A DNA stretch of 44,625 bases from Oxalobacteraceae bacterium UBA6018 (GCA_002428015.1 DIZW01000109.1:1-44625), one strand, 5' to 3'; positions 7,573 through 16,031 are shown, numbered from the stretch's first letter. Notes: generated from the sequence alone by a model not told the origin. Translations and numbers: made by a program.

Positions 7573-8976
7573 TTACTGCGCCGGCCGTCCCAGGCTGGGA
7601 CGCTTGGGCGAATAGGTCCAGCCGGGCACCAGGTAGCGCATCGCCATGGCGTCGTCGCGCGCGCTGGTGGCCACCTGCTGGTACAGCGCGTTGGCCGCCA
7701 TGATGCGCTCCATGTCCGGTGCGATCCCCAGGCCGGGCGCGCTCGGCACCTTGACCTCGCCGCCGACGATCTCCAGCGGATCGCGCGTGAGGCGCTCCTC
7801 GCCTTCCTGCCAGATCCAGTGCGTGTCGATGGCCGTGATGCGCCCCGGCGCCGCCGCCGCCGCATGCGTGAACATGGCCAGCGAAACGTCGAAATGGTTG
7901 TTCGAATGCGAGCCCCAGGTCATGCCCCATTCGTGGCACAGCTGCGCCAGGCGCACCGAGCCCTGCATGGTCCAGAAGTGCGGATCGGCCAGCGGAATGT
8001 CCACCGCGCCCAGCAGGTGCGAGTGGGCCATCTGGCGCCAGTCGGTGGCGATCATGTTGGTCGCGGTCGGGATGCCGGTGGCGCGGCGGAACTCGGCCAT
8101 CGTCTCGCGGCCCGAGAAGCCGTTCTCCGGCCCGCACGGGTCCTCGGCGTAGGCCAGCACATGGCCCTGGCCGCGGCACAGCGCGATCGCTTCGTCTAGG
8201 CTCCAGGCGCCGTTCGGGTCCAGCGTCACGCGCGACTCCGGAAAGCGCGCCTTGATGCCGGCCACCGCGGCCATCTCGTCGGCGCCGTCCATCACGCCGC
8301 CCTTGAGCTTGAAGTCGCGAAAGCCGTAGCGCGCCACCGCCGCCTCGGCCAGGCGGACCACCGCCTCCGTCGTCATGGCCTCCTGGTGGCGCAGGTGGTA
8401 CCACTGGTCCTGGGGGCCGCGGCCGGGCAGGTAATCGAGGTCGGTGCGGGCCCGGTCGCCAATGTAGAACAGGTAGGCCAGCATCGGCACGCTGTCGCGC
8501 TGCTGGCCGGCGCCTAGCAGTTCGCACACCGGCACGCCCAGGTGCTGGCCCAGCAGGTCGAGCAGGGCCGCTTCGATGGCCGTGACCACGTTCTCCAGGC
8601 GCAGGTTGATCTCATGCGGCTGCGCCAGCAGCGCCGCCTCGGCCGCCGTCGACACCTGGTGCTGCTGGCCGCCGGCGCCCTTGCCGGCGATGGCCACGCG
8701 CACCGTGTTCAGGGTGCGGTTGTAGCGCCCCAGCGTCGTACCGACGACCAGCGGGATCGCGTTTTCCAGCGCGCGCAGGATGCCGGCGCCGCCCGGCACC
8801 TCGCCCATGCCGGTATTGCCGGCGCTATCGGTCAGCAGCACCAGGTTGCGGGTAAAGTAGGGCGCATGGGCGCCGCACAGATTGAGCAGCATGCTGTCGC
8901 GCCCGGCCACGGGGATGACTTGCATGGCAGTGACGCGCGGTGTCGCGTTAGCGGATTGTTTTGTTGCCATTACCAT
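7573..8976 (-). CDS. gudD: D-glucarate dehydratase (enolase superfamily)
   Basis: It removes water from D-glucarate to give 5-keto-4-deoxyglucarate. The protein has 467 residues, close to the usual 446-450 plus an N-terminal extension. Enolase-superfamily landmarks are present: catalytic lysines in FKLKGG (K223, K225), metal ligands in LDPNG (D253), AEDP (E278) and ATNM (N307), D331 in LADPHFW, and the general-base histidine in GSHSNNHFD (H357). These fit glucarate dehydratase rather than mandelate racemase or galactonate dehydratase. The ATG at 8976 has AGGA eight bases upstream. It shares its upstream region, including a LacI-type operator, with the divergent SGNH/GH115 operon, which suggests that it handles glucuronate-derived acids from xylan side chains. 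No glucarate permease or uronate dehydrogenase is in the window. Confidence 0.9.
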   Translation of the reverse strand: MVMATKQSANATPRVTAMQVIPVAGRDSMLLNLCGAHAPYFTRNLVLLTDSAGNTGMGEVPGGAGILRALENAIPLVVGTTLGRYNRTLNTVRVAIAGKGAGGQQHQVSTAAEAALLAQPHEINLRLENVVTAIEAALLDLLGQHLGVPVCELLGAGQQRDSVPMLAYLFYIGDRARTDLDYLPGRGPQDQWYHLRHQEAMTTEAVVRLAEAAVARYGFRDFKLKGGVMDGADEMAAVAGIKARFPESRVTLDPNGAWSLDEAIALCRGQGHVLAYAEDPCGPENGFSGRETMAEFRRATGIPTATNMIATDWRQMAHSHLLGAVDIPLADPHFWTMQGSVRLAQLCHEWGMTWGSHSNNHFDVSLAMFTHAAAAAPGRITAIDTHWIWQEGEERLTRDPLEIVGGEVKVPSAPGLGIAPDMERIMAANALYQQVATSARDDAMAMRYLVPGWTYSPKRPSLGRPAQ

Positions 8977-8992
8977 TTTTTGTTCCTATAAT
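8964..8992 (+). promoter_or_regulatory. Sigma-70 promoter of the SGNH-GH115 operon
   Basis: TTGCCA (8964-8969) and a perfect TATAAT (8987-8992) are separated by 17 bases. The -35 lies inside the first codons of the divergent gudD. The LacI-type operator begins at the very next base after the -10. On the opposite strand a weaker TTGACT-N17-CACACT may serve gudD. Confidence 0.7.
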
Positions 8993-9006
8993 GAGTAGCG
9001 CTACCA
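8993..9006. promoter_or_regulatory. LacI-type operator (xyl-box-like) between gudD and the SGNH gene
   Basis: GAGTAGCGCTACCA contains the perfect palindrome GTAGCGCTAC (8995-9004). It matches 11 of 14 positions of TGTTAGCGCTACCA, the XylR xyl-box recalled from Xanthomonas. It lies immediately downstream of the -10 of the SGNH promoter, where a bound repressor would block transcription. It is the likely target of the LacI protein encoded at 23662. Confidence 0.7.
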
Positions 9007-9033
9007 TTTGCCAAGTGTGAAGGAATTATACCG

Positions 9034-10293
9034 ATGAGTCAACCTGCGATTGCCGTTCTGCTTGCCGCCGTATTGTCCGTTTTCGCCACCGGCGCGCAAG
9101 CGCGCACTGCGGCGCCGCCACCCCAGCATTGGGTCACTTCGTGGGGCACGGCGGTACAAGTGCCGGAGCCTGCCAACGAATTGCCCACCGAGCGCTGGCA
9201 CGACGCCAGCCTGCGCCAGATCGTCCAGGTGTCCCTGGGCGGCCAAGAGTTGCGTGTGCGTCTAAGCAACGTATTTGGTAGCGGTCCCTTGACGATCGAT
9301 CACGCCACCGTCGCGCTGGCGCTGGCCAGCGGGCGGGCCGACATCGATCCGGCCTCGCTGCGCGCGCTGAGCTTCGCCGGGCGCGCCTCCGTGACCATCC
9401 CGGCCGGGGCTGCGTATTACAGCGACCCGGTGATGCTGGAGCACCGCGCCTTCGCCGACATGGCGGTCAGCTTCCATACGGCGCAGGCGCCGCAGGGCCA
9501 GACCGGCCACCCGGGCTCGCGCTCGACCAGCTTCTACACCGGCGGCGACAAGGTGGGCGAGGCGGCCTGGCCGGACGCCGGCAAGGTCGCGCACTGGTAC
9601 CAGCTGGCCGATATCGAAGTGTTGGCGCCGGCCGCAGTGGGCGCCGTGGTGGCGCTGGGCGACTCGATCACCGACGGCCATGGCGCCACCACCGACGGCA
9701 ACGACCGCTGGACCGACGCGCTGGCGCACCGCGCCGCCGCCGCCGGCACCCCGCTGGCCGTGGTCAACGCCGGCATCGGCGGCGGGCGCATGCTGCGCGA
9801 CGGCCTCGGCCCCAACCTGGCCGCGCGCTTCGACCGCGATACCCTCGCGCGCAGCGGCGTGACCCACGCCATCGTGCTGATCGGCGTGAACGACCTGGGC
9901 AGCCAGCACCGCGCCGGCGAGGACAGCCCGGCCGCGCGCAAGGCGATGGTCGACGCGCTGATGGACGCCCACCGCCAGCTGGTCGAGCGCGCGCATGCGC
10001 ACGGCATCTGCGTGATCGGCGCCACCATCGCGCCCTACGTCGGCAGCGACTACTACCATCCGGACCCCACCAACGAGGCCGACCGCCAGGCGCTCAACAG
10101 CTGGATTCGCGGCTCCAAGGTGTTCGACGCGGTGGCCGACGTCGACGCCGCCGTGCGCGACCCGGCCCACCCGGAGCGCATGCTGGCCGCGCTTGACGGC
10201 GGCGACCACCTGCACCCCAATCCGGCCGGCTACCGCGCCATCGCCGCCGCCATCCCACTAGATGCGCTGCGCCACTGCGCGCTGCACCGATAA
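9034..10293 (+). CDS. Secreted SGNH/GDSL-family hydrolase (probable carbohydrate esterase)
   Basis: This 419-residue esterase has a Sec signal peptide (about 1-23, cleaved near AQA-RT). The SGNH catalytic set is visible: block I ALGDSITDGHG with S211, block II glycine in NAGIGGGRML, block III GVNDLG, and block V DGGDHLHP with D391 and H394. The region before it (about 30-200) is a beta-rich domain seen in this subgroup. Relatives remove acyl groups from polysaccharides, and co-transcription with GH115 (13-base gap) points to deacetylating xylan, but the substrate is an inference. AAGGA precedes the ATG. The promoter and operator upstream make it the first gene of a two-gene operon. Confidence 0.85.
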   Translation: MSQPAIAVLLAAVLSVFATGAQARTAAPPPQHWVTSWGTAVQVPEPANELPTERWHDASLRQIVQVSLGGQELRVRLSNVFGSGPLTIDHATVALALASGRADIDPASLRALSFAGRASVTIPAGAAYYSDPVMLEHRAFADMAVSFHTAQAPQGQTGHPGSRSTSFYTGGDKVGEAAWPDAGKVAHWYQLADIEVLAPAAVGAVVALGDSITDGHGATTDGNDRWTDALAHRAAAAGTPLAVVNAGIGGGRMLRDGLGPNLAARFDRDTLARSGVTHAIVLIGVNDLGSQHRAGEDSPAARKAMVDALMDAHRQLVERAHAHGICVIGATIAPYVGSDYYHPDPTNEADRQALNSWIRGSKVFDAVADVDAAVRDPAHPERMLAALDGGDHLHPNPAGYRAIAAAIPLDALRHCALHR

Positions 10294-10306
10294 GGCCTGA
10301 CACTCG

Positions 10307-13189
10307 ATGACAACGCTACTGCGCGGCGCCTGCGCCGCCCTCCTGATGCTGTTCACGCTGGCGCCACCAGCCCACGCGCTCGGCCACGACAAGGTGGTCA
10401 GCTTCGAGCGCGGCGCCACCGGCGTGGCGCTGGTACGGGCCGGGCACGCGGCCGCGCTCTACGTCGACCCGCTCGACTACCCCGGCGTGCTGCGCGCCGC
10501 CGCCGACCTGCAGGGCGACATCGCCCGCGTGGGCGCCGTGCGTCCGGCGCTGAACCGTTCTGGCGCCGCCGCCGGCGCCGACGTGGTCCTGATCGGCACG
10601 CTGGGAAAAAGCGCGCTGATCGACCGCCTGGTCGCCAGCGGCAAGCTCGACGTGGCCGCGATCAAGGGCAAGTGGGAGGGCTACCTGGTGCAAACCCTGG
10701 TGCGCCCGCTGCCCGGGGTTGAACGCGCCCTGGTGATCGCCGGCAGCGACAAGCGCGGCACCATCTACGGCATCTACGAGATGTCCGAGCAGATCGGCGT
10801 CTCACCGTGGAATTGGTGGGCCGACGTGCCGGCCGCGCGCCACCAGGACGTCAGCGTCTCGGCCGCCACGGCACAGGCCGACGCGCCGGTGGTAAAGTAT
10901 CGCGGCATCTTCCTCAACGACGAGGCGCCCGCGCTGACCGGCTTCGCCAAGGAGCGCTTCGGCGGCTACAACCACGCGTTCTACGAAAAGGTGTTCACGC
11001 TGCTGCTGCGCCTGCGCGCCAATTTCCTATGGCCTGCGATGTGGGGCAGCGCCTTCTTCGACGACGATCCACTCAACGGCAAGCTGGCCGACGAATACGG
11101 CATCGTGATGGGCACCTCGCACCACGAGCCGATGATGCGCGCCCAGCAGGAATGGGGACGCCACGGCGGCGGTCCGTGGGACTACACCAAGAACGCGCCC
11201 AAGCTGACCGAGTTCTGGCGCGGCGGCCTGCGCAACACGCGCGACTACGAAAAGCTGATCACCATCGGCATGCGCGGCGACGGCGACGAGCCGATGTCGG
11301 CGCAGTCCAACGTCGCGCTGCTGGAGAAGATCGTGCGCGACCAGCGCGCTATCATCGCCGGCGAAATCAATCCCGACGTGACGAAGGTGCCGCAGGTATG
11401 GGCGCTGTACAAGGAAGTGCAGGACTACTACGAAAAAGGCATGCGCGTGCCCGACGACGTGACGCTGCTCTGGTGCGACGACAACTGGGGCAATCTGCGG
11501 CGCCTGCCGACGGCCCAGGAACGCGCCCGCGCCGGCGGCGCCGGCGTGTACTACCACTTCGACTACGTGGGCGGCCCGCGCTCGTACAAGTGGCTCAACG
11601 TGACGCCCATTCCCAAGATCTGGGAGCAGATGCACCTGGCCTGGCAGTACCAGGCCGACCGCATGTGGATCGTCAACGTGGGCGACCTCAAGCCGATGGA
11701 GGTGCCGATCGAATTCTTCCTGACCTATGCCTGGAATCCGGCCGCATGGCCGGCCGAGCGCCTGCCGGACTACCTGCGCCTGTGGGCCGCGCGCGAGTTC
11801 GGGCCTGAGCACGCGGCCGACATCGCCGACATCGTCGCCAGCTACACCAAGTACAACGGACGCCGCAAGCCGGAACTGCTGGAACCGGGCACCTACAGCC
11901 TGACCAGCTACAACGAGGCCGAGCGCGTCGCCGCCGACTATCAGGCCCTGGCCGAGCGCGCCGAAAAGATCTCGGCCGCCTTGCCGCGCGAGCAGCGCGA
12001 CGCCTTTTTTGAACTGGTGCTGTACCCGGTCAAGGCCAGCGCCGTGGTCAACGAACTGTATGTGACGGCCGCGCTGAACCGCCTGTACGGCGCCCAGGGC
12101 AGGGCCTCGACCAACGACCTGGCGGCGCGGGCGCGCGCGCTGTTCCGCCAGGACGCCGAACTGGCGCGCCAGTACCAGCAGGATGTCGCGGGCGGCAAGT
12201 GGCCGCACATGATGTCGCAGACCCACCTGGGCTACACCTTCTGGAACGAGCCGCCCCGTAACGTGATGCCGCCGGTGACCGAAATTCAGACCACCGAGGC
12301 CGGCGACATGGGCGTGGCGGTGGAGGGCAGCGAGCAGGTGTGGCCGCGCTGGGGCGACGCCAGCCTGGCGCTGCCGGCCGTGAACCGCTTCGACGGCCAG
12401 GCGCGCTATATCGAGGTGTTCAACCGCGGCGAGGCGCCGTTCGCGTTCAAGGTCGGCGCCGACGCACCGTGGGTGAGCCTGAGCCAGCGCACCGGCACGG
12501 TCAAGCGCGACCTGCGCATCATGGTCAACGTCGACTGGAGCCAGGTGCCCGCCGGCGTGGACCATGCGACGCTGACCGTCAGCGGCCCGGCCGGGGCCAG
12601 CGCACAGGTGCGCCTGCCGCTCGAGCGCAATGCGGCCCTGGCGGCGCCGGGCGCCTTCATGGATACCGGCGGCGTGGTGTCGATCGAGGCCGCGCACTTC
12701 GCCCACGCGGTCGCGCCGGCCGGGCGCGCGTGGCAGCTGATCCCCGACCACGGGCGCACGCTGTCGGGCATGACGGCCTTCCCCGTGCTCGCGCCGGCCT
12801 TGGCCTTGGGCTCGGGAGTGGGCGCGGACGGCATGCGCCTCGAATACCAGGTGCAGCTCGCGCGCGCAGGCAAGGTCGTGGTGCAGGCGACCCTGGCGCC
12901 CACCCTCGCGTTCCAGCCAGGGCAGGGCCTGCGCTACGCCGTCTCGCTCGACGACGAGGCCCCGCAGATCGTCAACGTGCACGCGGACGCGTCGCAAGCG
13001 CATTGGGCCCACATCGTGCGCGACGGCGCGGCGCAGTTCAGCACCACGCACGCGGTGGCCCAGGCGGGCGCGCACACGCTCAAGTTCTGGGCCATCGACC
13101 CCGGCCTGGTCCTCAACAAACTGGTGATCGACGAAGGCGGCGTGAAGCCGAGCTACCTGGGGCCGCCGGAAAGCCCGCGCATTCGCTGA
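10307..13189 (+). CDS. GH115 xylan alpha-1,2-glucuronidase
   Basis: It hydrolyses alpha-1,2-linked (4-O-methyl)glucuronic acid from both internal and terminal xylose units of glucuronoxylan. The protein has 960 residues with a Sec signal peptide (about 1-24, ending AHA-LG), so it is exported. Family signatures include KYRGIFLNDEAP, LRANFLWPAMWGS, GTSHHEPMMRAQQEW, LLWCDDNWGNLRRLP and YYHFDYVGGPRSYKWLN, covering the N-terminal domain and the barrel. The C-terminal third is the beta-rich extension of long GH115 enzymes. It follows the SGNH esterase by 13 bases and is followed by a strong hairpin. Unlike the GH67 enzyme also encoded here, GH115 can act on the polymer, so the two are complementary. 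Confidence 0.93.
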   Translation: MTTLLRGACAALLMLFTLAPPAHALGHDKVVSFERGATGVALVRAGHAAALYVDPLDYPGVLRAAADLQGDIARVGAVRPALNRSGAAAGADVVLIGTLGKSALIDRLVASGKLDVAAIKGKWEGYLVQTLVRPLPGVERALVIAGSDKRGTIYGIYEMSEQIGVSPWNWWADVPAARHQDVSVSAATAQADAPVVKYRGIFLNDEAPALTGFAKERFGGYNHAFYEKVFTLLLRLRANFLWPAMWGSAFFDDDPLNGKLADEYGIVMGTSHHEPMMRAQQEWGRHGGGPWDYTKNAPKLTEFWRGGLRNTRDYEKLITIGMRGDGDEPMSAQSNVALLEKIVRDQRAIIAGEINPDVTKVPQVWALYKEVQDYYEKGMRVPDDVTLLWCDDNWGNLRRLPTAQERARAGGAGVYYHFDYVGGPRSYKWLNVTPIPKIWEQMHLAWQYQADRMWIVNVGDLKPMEVPIEFFLTYAWNPAAWPAERLPDYLRLWAAREFGPEHAADIADIVASYTKYNGRRKPELLEPGTYSLTSYNEAERVAADYQALAERAEKISAALPREQRDAFFELVLYPVKASAVVNELYVTAALNRLYGAQGRASTNDLAARARALFRQDAELARQYQQDVAGGKWPHMMSQTHLGYTFWNEPPRNVMPPVTEIQTTEAGDMGVAVEGSEQVWPRWGDASLALPAVNRFDGQARYIEVFNRGEAPFAFKVGADAPWVSLSQRTGTVKRDLRIMVNVDWSQVPAGVDHATLTVSGPAGASAQVRLPLERNAALAAPGAFMDTGGVVSIEAAHFAHAVAPAGRAWQLIPDHGRTLSGMTAFPVLAPALALGSGVGADGMRLEYQVQLARAGKVVVQATLAPTLAFQPGQGLRYAVSLDDEAPQIVNVHADASQAHWAHIVRDGAAQFSTTHAVAQAGAHTLKFWAIDPGLVLNKLVIDEGGVKPSYLGPPESPRIR

Positions 13190-13197
13190 TGCCTGCA

Positions 13198-13235
13198 CGC
13201 CTTCGCTCCGGAAAACAATTTCTGGAGCGAAGGTG
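13198..13235. terminator. Strong stem-loop ending the SGNH-GH115 operon
   Basis: A stem of about 15 bp with one G-U pair and an ACAA loop: CCTTCGCTCC (13200-13209) pairs with GGAGCGAAGG (13224-13233), continued inward by GAAA/TTTC. It starts ten bases after the GH115 stop. The U tract is missing, but the stem is long and isolated. Confidence 0.65.
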
Positions 13236-13343
13236 CATGACATGCCCCTGAAATATTTGCTTCTTACAATCACATCTCCGATCCGTACGGCTGTCCGTGG
13301 CGGCGTGATGCAAGCAAAAATTTCTCATTCAAAGGGCTCGACT

Positions 13344-14525
13344 GTGCAAAAGATTTCCCTGCTGTCCATGCTGATTCTCCCTGCGCTGCTGGCCGCTTGC
13401 GGCGCCAGCGATGTGCCTGAACCCAAGTCCACGCTGGCCGTGATCGGCGATACGCCCTACGGCACCTCGCCCACCGACACCACCCAGCTGTCCGCGCAGC
13501 CGGCCTTCATCGGCAGGATCAACGCCGACGCCGACGTGTCGCTGGTGGTGCACGCCGGCGATATTCACTCTGGCAAGGAGTACTGCACCCAGGCCTACGA
13601 CACGACGGTGTTCAATCAGTGGAAGGCATTCCGCACCCCGCTGATCTACACCCCGGGCGACAACGAATGGGCCGACTGCCACAAGGCGGGCGAGGGCGGC
13701 GGCAGCTACAACGCCGTCACCGGCGCCGTCAAATACGTGACCGATACGAGCGGTAACCAGGTCGACTACAAGGGTGGCGATCCGTTCGAAAACCTCAAGC
13801 TGATTCGCTCGATCTTCTTCGCCACCCCAGGCAAGACCGCCGGCGGCAGCGCCATGGACGTGACCACGCAAGCGGTCCAGTTCGACGCCGCCAACCCGGC
13901 CGACAAGGATTTCGCCGAGAACGTGTACACCGAGAAGTCGCGCGTGCTGATCGCCACCGTCAACATGCCCGGCGGCTCCAACAGCGGCACCGACCCGTGG
14001 TACGGCGCGCCGGCCATGTCGGCCAGCCAGACCCAGGAAGTGGCCACCCGCACCGGCGCCGCCCTGCGCTGGATCGACGCCGCATTCAAGCGCGCCACCG
14101 ACAATGGCGACATTGCCGTGCTGATCGTGCTGCAGGCCGACATGTGGGACGCGGACGGCAAGGCCGTCAGCCACATCGCCCAGTACAAGCAATTCATCGA
14201 CCGCATCGCCGCCGACACGAAGGCCTTCGCCAAGCCGGTATTGCTCATCAACGGCGATTCGCACACCTACCGCTCGGACAATCCGCTCAAGCAGGGCGCT
14301 CCGTGTGTCATCGAATCGTCCACGCCGGGCCAAACCGCCGCCTGCACGGCCGACGCCTACGCCAACCAGCCCAACGGCTACGACCTGGCGAACTTCCACC
14401 GCGTCGTCGTGCACGGCAGCACCGCGCCGGTGGAATGGTTGAAGTTGACGCTCGATCCGTCCGCCAACGCGGCCAACGGCGCCAATGCCTTCGGTCCGTT
14501 CAGCTGGGCGCGCATGCTGCCGTAA
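13344..14525 (+). CDS. Lipoprotein, calcineurin-like metallophosphoesterase
   Basis: From the GTG at 13344 the protein has 393 residues and begins with a lipoprotein signal (LLSMLILPALLAAC, lipobox LAAC), so it should be lipid-anchored outside the cytoplasm. Metallophosphoesterase motifs follow in order: IGDTPYG, HAGDIHSG, PGDNEW (the GDNE-type motif) and, near the C terminus, NGDSHTYR. These supply the two-metal centre of calcineurin-like phosphatases. The substrate is unknown. The GTG is preferred because AAAGGG lies about eight bases upstream and the lipobox is then correctly placed; an ATG at 13308 would bury the signal. TACAAT at 13265-13270 may be a -10 box. Confidence 0.75.
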   Translation: MQKISLLSMLILPALLAACGASDVPEPKSTLAVIGDTPYGTSPTDTTQLSAQPAFIGRINADADVSLVVHAGDIHSGKEYCTQAYDTTVFNQWKAFRTPLIYTPGDNEWADCHKAGEGGGSYNAVTGAVKYVTDTSGNQVDYKGGDPFENLKLIRSIFFATPGKTAGGSAMDVTTQAVQFDAANPADKDFAENVYTEKSRVLIATVNMPGGSNSGTDPWYGAPAMSASQTQEVATRTGAALRWIDAAFKRATDNGDIAVLIVLQADMWDADGKAVSHIAQYKQFIDRIAADTKAFAKPVLLINGDSHTYRSDNPLKQGAPCVIESSTPGQTAACTADAYANQPNGYDLANFHRVVVHGSTAPVEWLKLTLDPSANAANGANAFGPFSWARMLP

Positions 14526-14536
14526 CGCTGGAAACT

Positions 14537-14569
14537 GGCGGGCGGCGCGGGGTCACGCCGCCGCCCGCC
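14537..14569 (+). terminator. GC-rich stem-loop after the phosphoesterase
   Basis: An 11-bp all-GC stem, 14537-14547 with 14559-14569, and an 11-base loop, 11 bases after the stop codon, followed by ATTGCTTTGT. Confidence 0.55.
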
Positions 14570-14580
14570 GATTGCTTTGT

Positions 14581-14634
14581 CAGCCGAACCGCCGGGGACG
14601 CCAGCGCAGCTTGCGGTTCGCGGCGGTCCGGCTG
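14581..14634. repeat. Imperfect 13-bp inverted repeat in the convergent gap
   Basis: CAGCCGAACCGCC (14581-14593) pairs with 14622-14634 at 12 of 13 positions around a 28-base spacer. It lies between the phosphoesterase and the convergent aminopeptidase gene and probably helps terminate transcription of one or both. Confidence 0.4.
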
Positions 14635-14664
14635 GGGTGCCCAGCGTGCGGCCGGCGAATCTGG

Positions 14665-15450
14665 CTAGAGGTTTTTCGCTGCGCTGAGCATGCCGCCTTC
14701 TTCGGGGCGCAAGGTCAGCACCGACACCCCGGTCGCGGTCACGGCGACGGTGTGCTCGAACTGCGCGGACAGCGAGCCGTCCCGCGTCACCACGGTCCAG
14801 CCGTCAGCCTCGGTTCTCACGCTGCGCCCGCCCCGGTTGAGCATCGGCTCGATCGTGAAGACCATGCCTTCATGGAGTGTGAGCCCGGTGCCGCGGGTGC
14901 CGTAGTGCAGAACCTGCGGTTCCTCATGCATCTCGCGGCCGATCCCATGGCCGCAGTACTCTCTCACCACCGAACAGCCGTTACGCTTGGCGTGGCGTTC
15001 GATCGCCCAGCCGACGTCCCCGAGCCGGGCGCCCGGGCGCACCGCCCGGATGCCCTTCCACATGGCGTCGTAGGTGGTCTGGACCAGCCGCCTGGCCACG
15101 GGATCGACGTCGCCGACGAGGTAGGTTTTGCTGGAGTCCGCGATGTAGCCGTCCTTTTCCAAGGTGATGTCGAAATTGACGATGTCGCCGTCGCGCAGCA
15201 CCACCGATTGCGACGGCACGCCATGGCAGACCACCTCGTTCACGGACGAATTGAGCACGAAGCCGTAGCCATACTGGCCCTTGCTCGCTGGCCTGGACTG
15301 GAGGTCATCGACGATGAACCGCTCGACCAAGGTGTCAATGTCGAGCGTCGACTTGCCCGCCAGCGGGACGCGGTCGAGCATCCCGAACACGGACGCCAGC
15401 AGGCGGCCGGCCGCGGCCATCAGCGCCAGTTCGGCGGGTTGCTTCGTCAC
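14665..15450 (-). CDS. map: Methionine aminopeptidase, type I (second copy, coupled to ParD-like protein)
   Basis: This 261-residue cytoplasmic metalloprotease removes the N-terminal methionine from new proteins. All catalytic residues of type Ia enzymes are in place: H76 (EVVCHGVP), D94 (NFDITL), D105 (ADSSKT), H168 (CGHGIGREMHEEP), E201 (TIEPML) and E232 (QFEHTVAV). It should be active. It is not next to rpsB, where the housekeeping map usually sits, so it is probably an extra copy. Its GTG start overlaps the stop of the upstream ParD-like gene by four bases (GTGA), which indicates translational coupling. The short C-terminal tail after TLRPEEGG is not part of the catalytic fold. Confidence 0.9.
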   Translation of the reverse strand: MTKQPAELALMAAAGRLLASVFGMLDRVPLAGKSTLDIDTLVERFIVDDLQSRPASKGQYGYGFVLNSSVNEVVCHGVPSQSVVLRDGDIVNFDITLEKDGYIADSSKTYLVGDVDPVARRLVQTTYDAMWKGIRAVRPGARLGDVGWAIERHAKRNGCSVVREYCGHGIGREMHEEPQVLHYGTRGTGLTLHEGMVFTIEPMLNRGGRSVRTEADGWTVVTRDGSLSAQFEHTVAVTATGVSVLTLRPEEGGMLSAAKNL

Positions 15451-15662
15451 GCGTCACCCATGACCAGCAGCTGCTCCGCCGACACGCCCGCAGATTGAAA
15501 TTCGCGCTCCATGATCTCGTTGAAACTGAGCGTGGGATTGGTCTCGCACAGCATGCCGACCTTGATCCAGAAGGCGGCCTGCGCGTTGATCGAGCGGCAC
15601 GAAACCTTGCTCGCCCTGCGCACCTGGTCGTGCAGGTCCTCATCAATATTCACGATGCCCAT
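15447..15662 (-). CDS. ParD-like family protein (antitoxin-like)
   Basis: A 71-residue protein beginning MGIVNIDEDLHDQVRRAS and containing SRSINAQAAFWIKVGMLCE, the signature I associate with the ParD-like Pfam family. Related antitoxins bind DNA through a ribbon-helix-helix fold and repress their own operon. No RelE/ParE-type toxin is adjacent; the partner gene is instead a methionine aminopeptidase, overlapped by GTGA. Two ATGs are adjacent (15665 and 15662). The second has better spacing to GGAG and matches the family start. A good promoter with helically phased direct repeats lies just upstream. Confidence 0.75.
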   Translation of the reverse strand: MGIVNIDEDLHDQVRRASKVSCRSINAQAAFWIKVGMLCETNPTLSFNEIMEREFQSAGVSAEQLLVMGDA

Positions 15663-15669
15663 CATTTCT

Positions 15670-15720
15670 CCAATATACCAATCGTATATGGATTGTATAT
15701 GTTTCGGATGCTTTCGCCAA
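15670..15720 (-). promoter_or_regulatory. Promoter and probable autoregulatory operator of the ParD-like/MetAP operon
   Basis: On the minus strand TTGGCG (15720-15715) and TACAAT (15697-15692) are 17 bases apart. On the plus strand ATCGTATATG (15681-15690) and ATTGTATATG (15692-15701) repeat with an 11-base period, so they lie on one face of the helix. An inverted related copy, CAATATAC, is at 15670-15677. The repeats cover the -10 box and the expected start point, a typical place for antitoxin autorepression. Confidence 0.6.
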
Positions 15721-16031
15721 GTCCATCCTGCCGGGCCGGCACGGCATTGGTCCGCGACGGAACGCGAGGGCCATCCGGATGGACAGCTGACGCGGCAGGT
15801 TTTTTCCGTGCTTGCGGTCTTTCGATAGATTCGAGGTTTTAGTGTCGGCATTCAGGGCGGTCAGATATATCGAATTGTCGTTTTATATGTATTGATGTAT
15901 TTAAATTGGTATCTTGCGATACGTGATTTTGATCGCATGTTGTCGATAAAAGTTTGCTTAAATGGTTTCTCTCCCGTATATACTCGATAACGCCCATGCA
16001 AAGTTACTTCGTCATTCCGCAGGCGATCGGG

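Noticed and set aside
14665..15662. Classical ParDE toxin-antitoxin system
   Set aside because: The partner gene is an intact methionine aminopeptidase and no ParE/RelE-like toxin frame was found beside the ParD-like gene.
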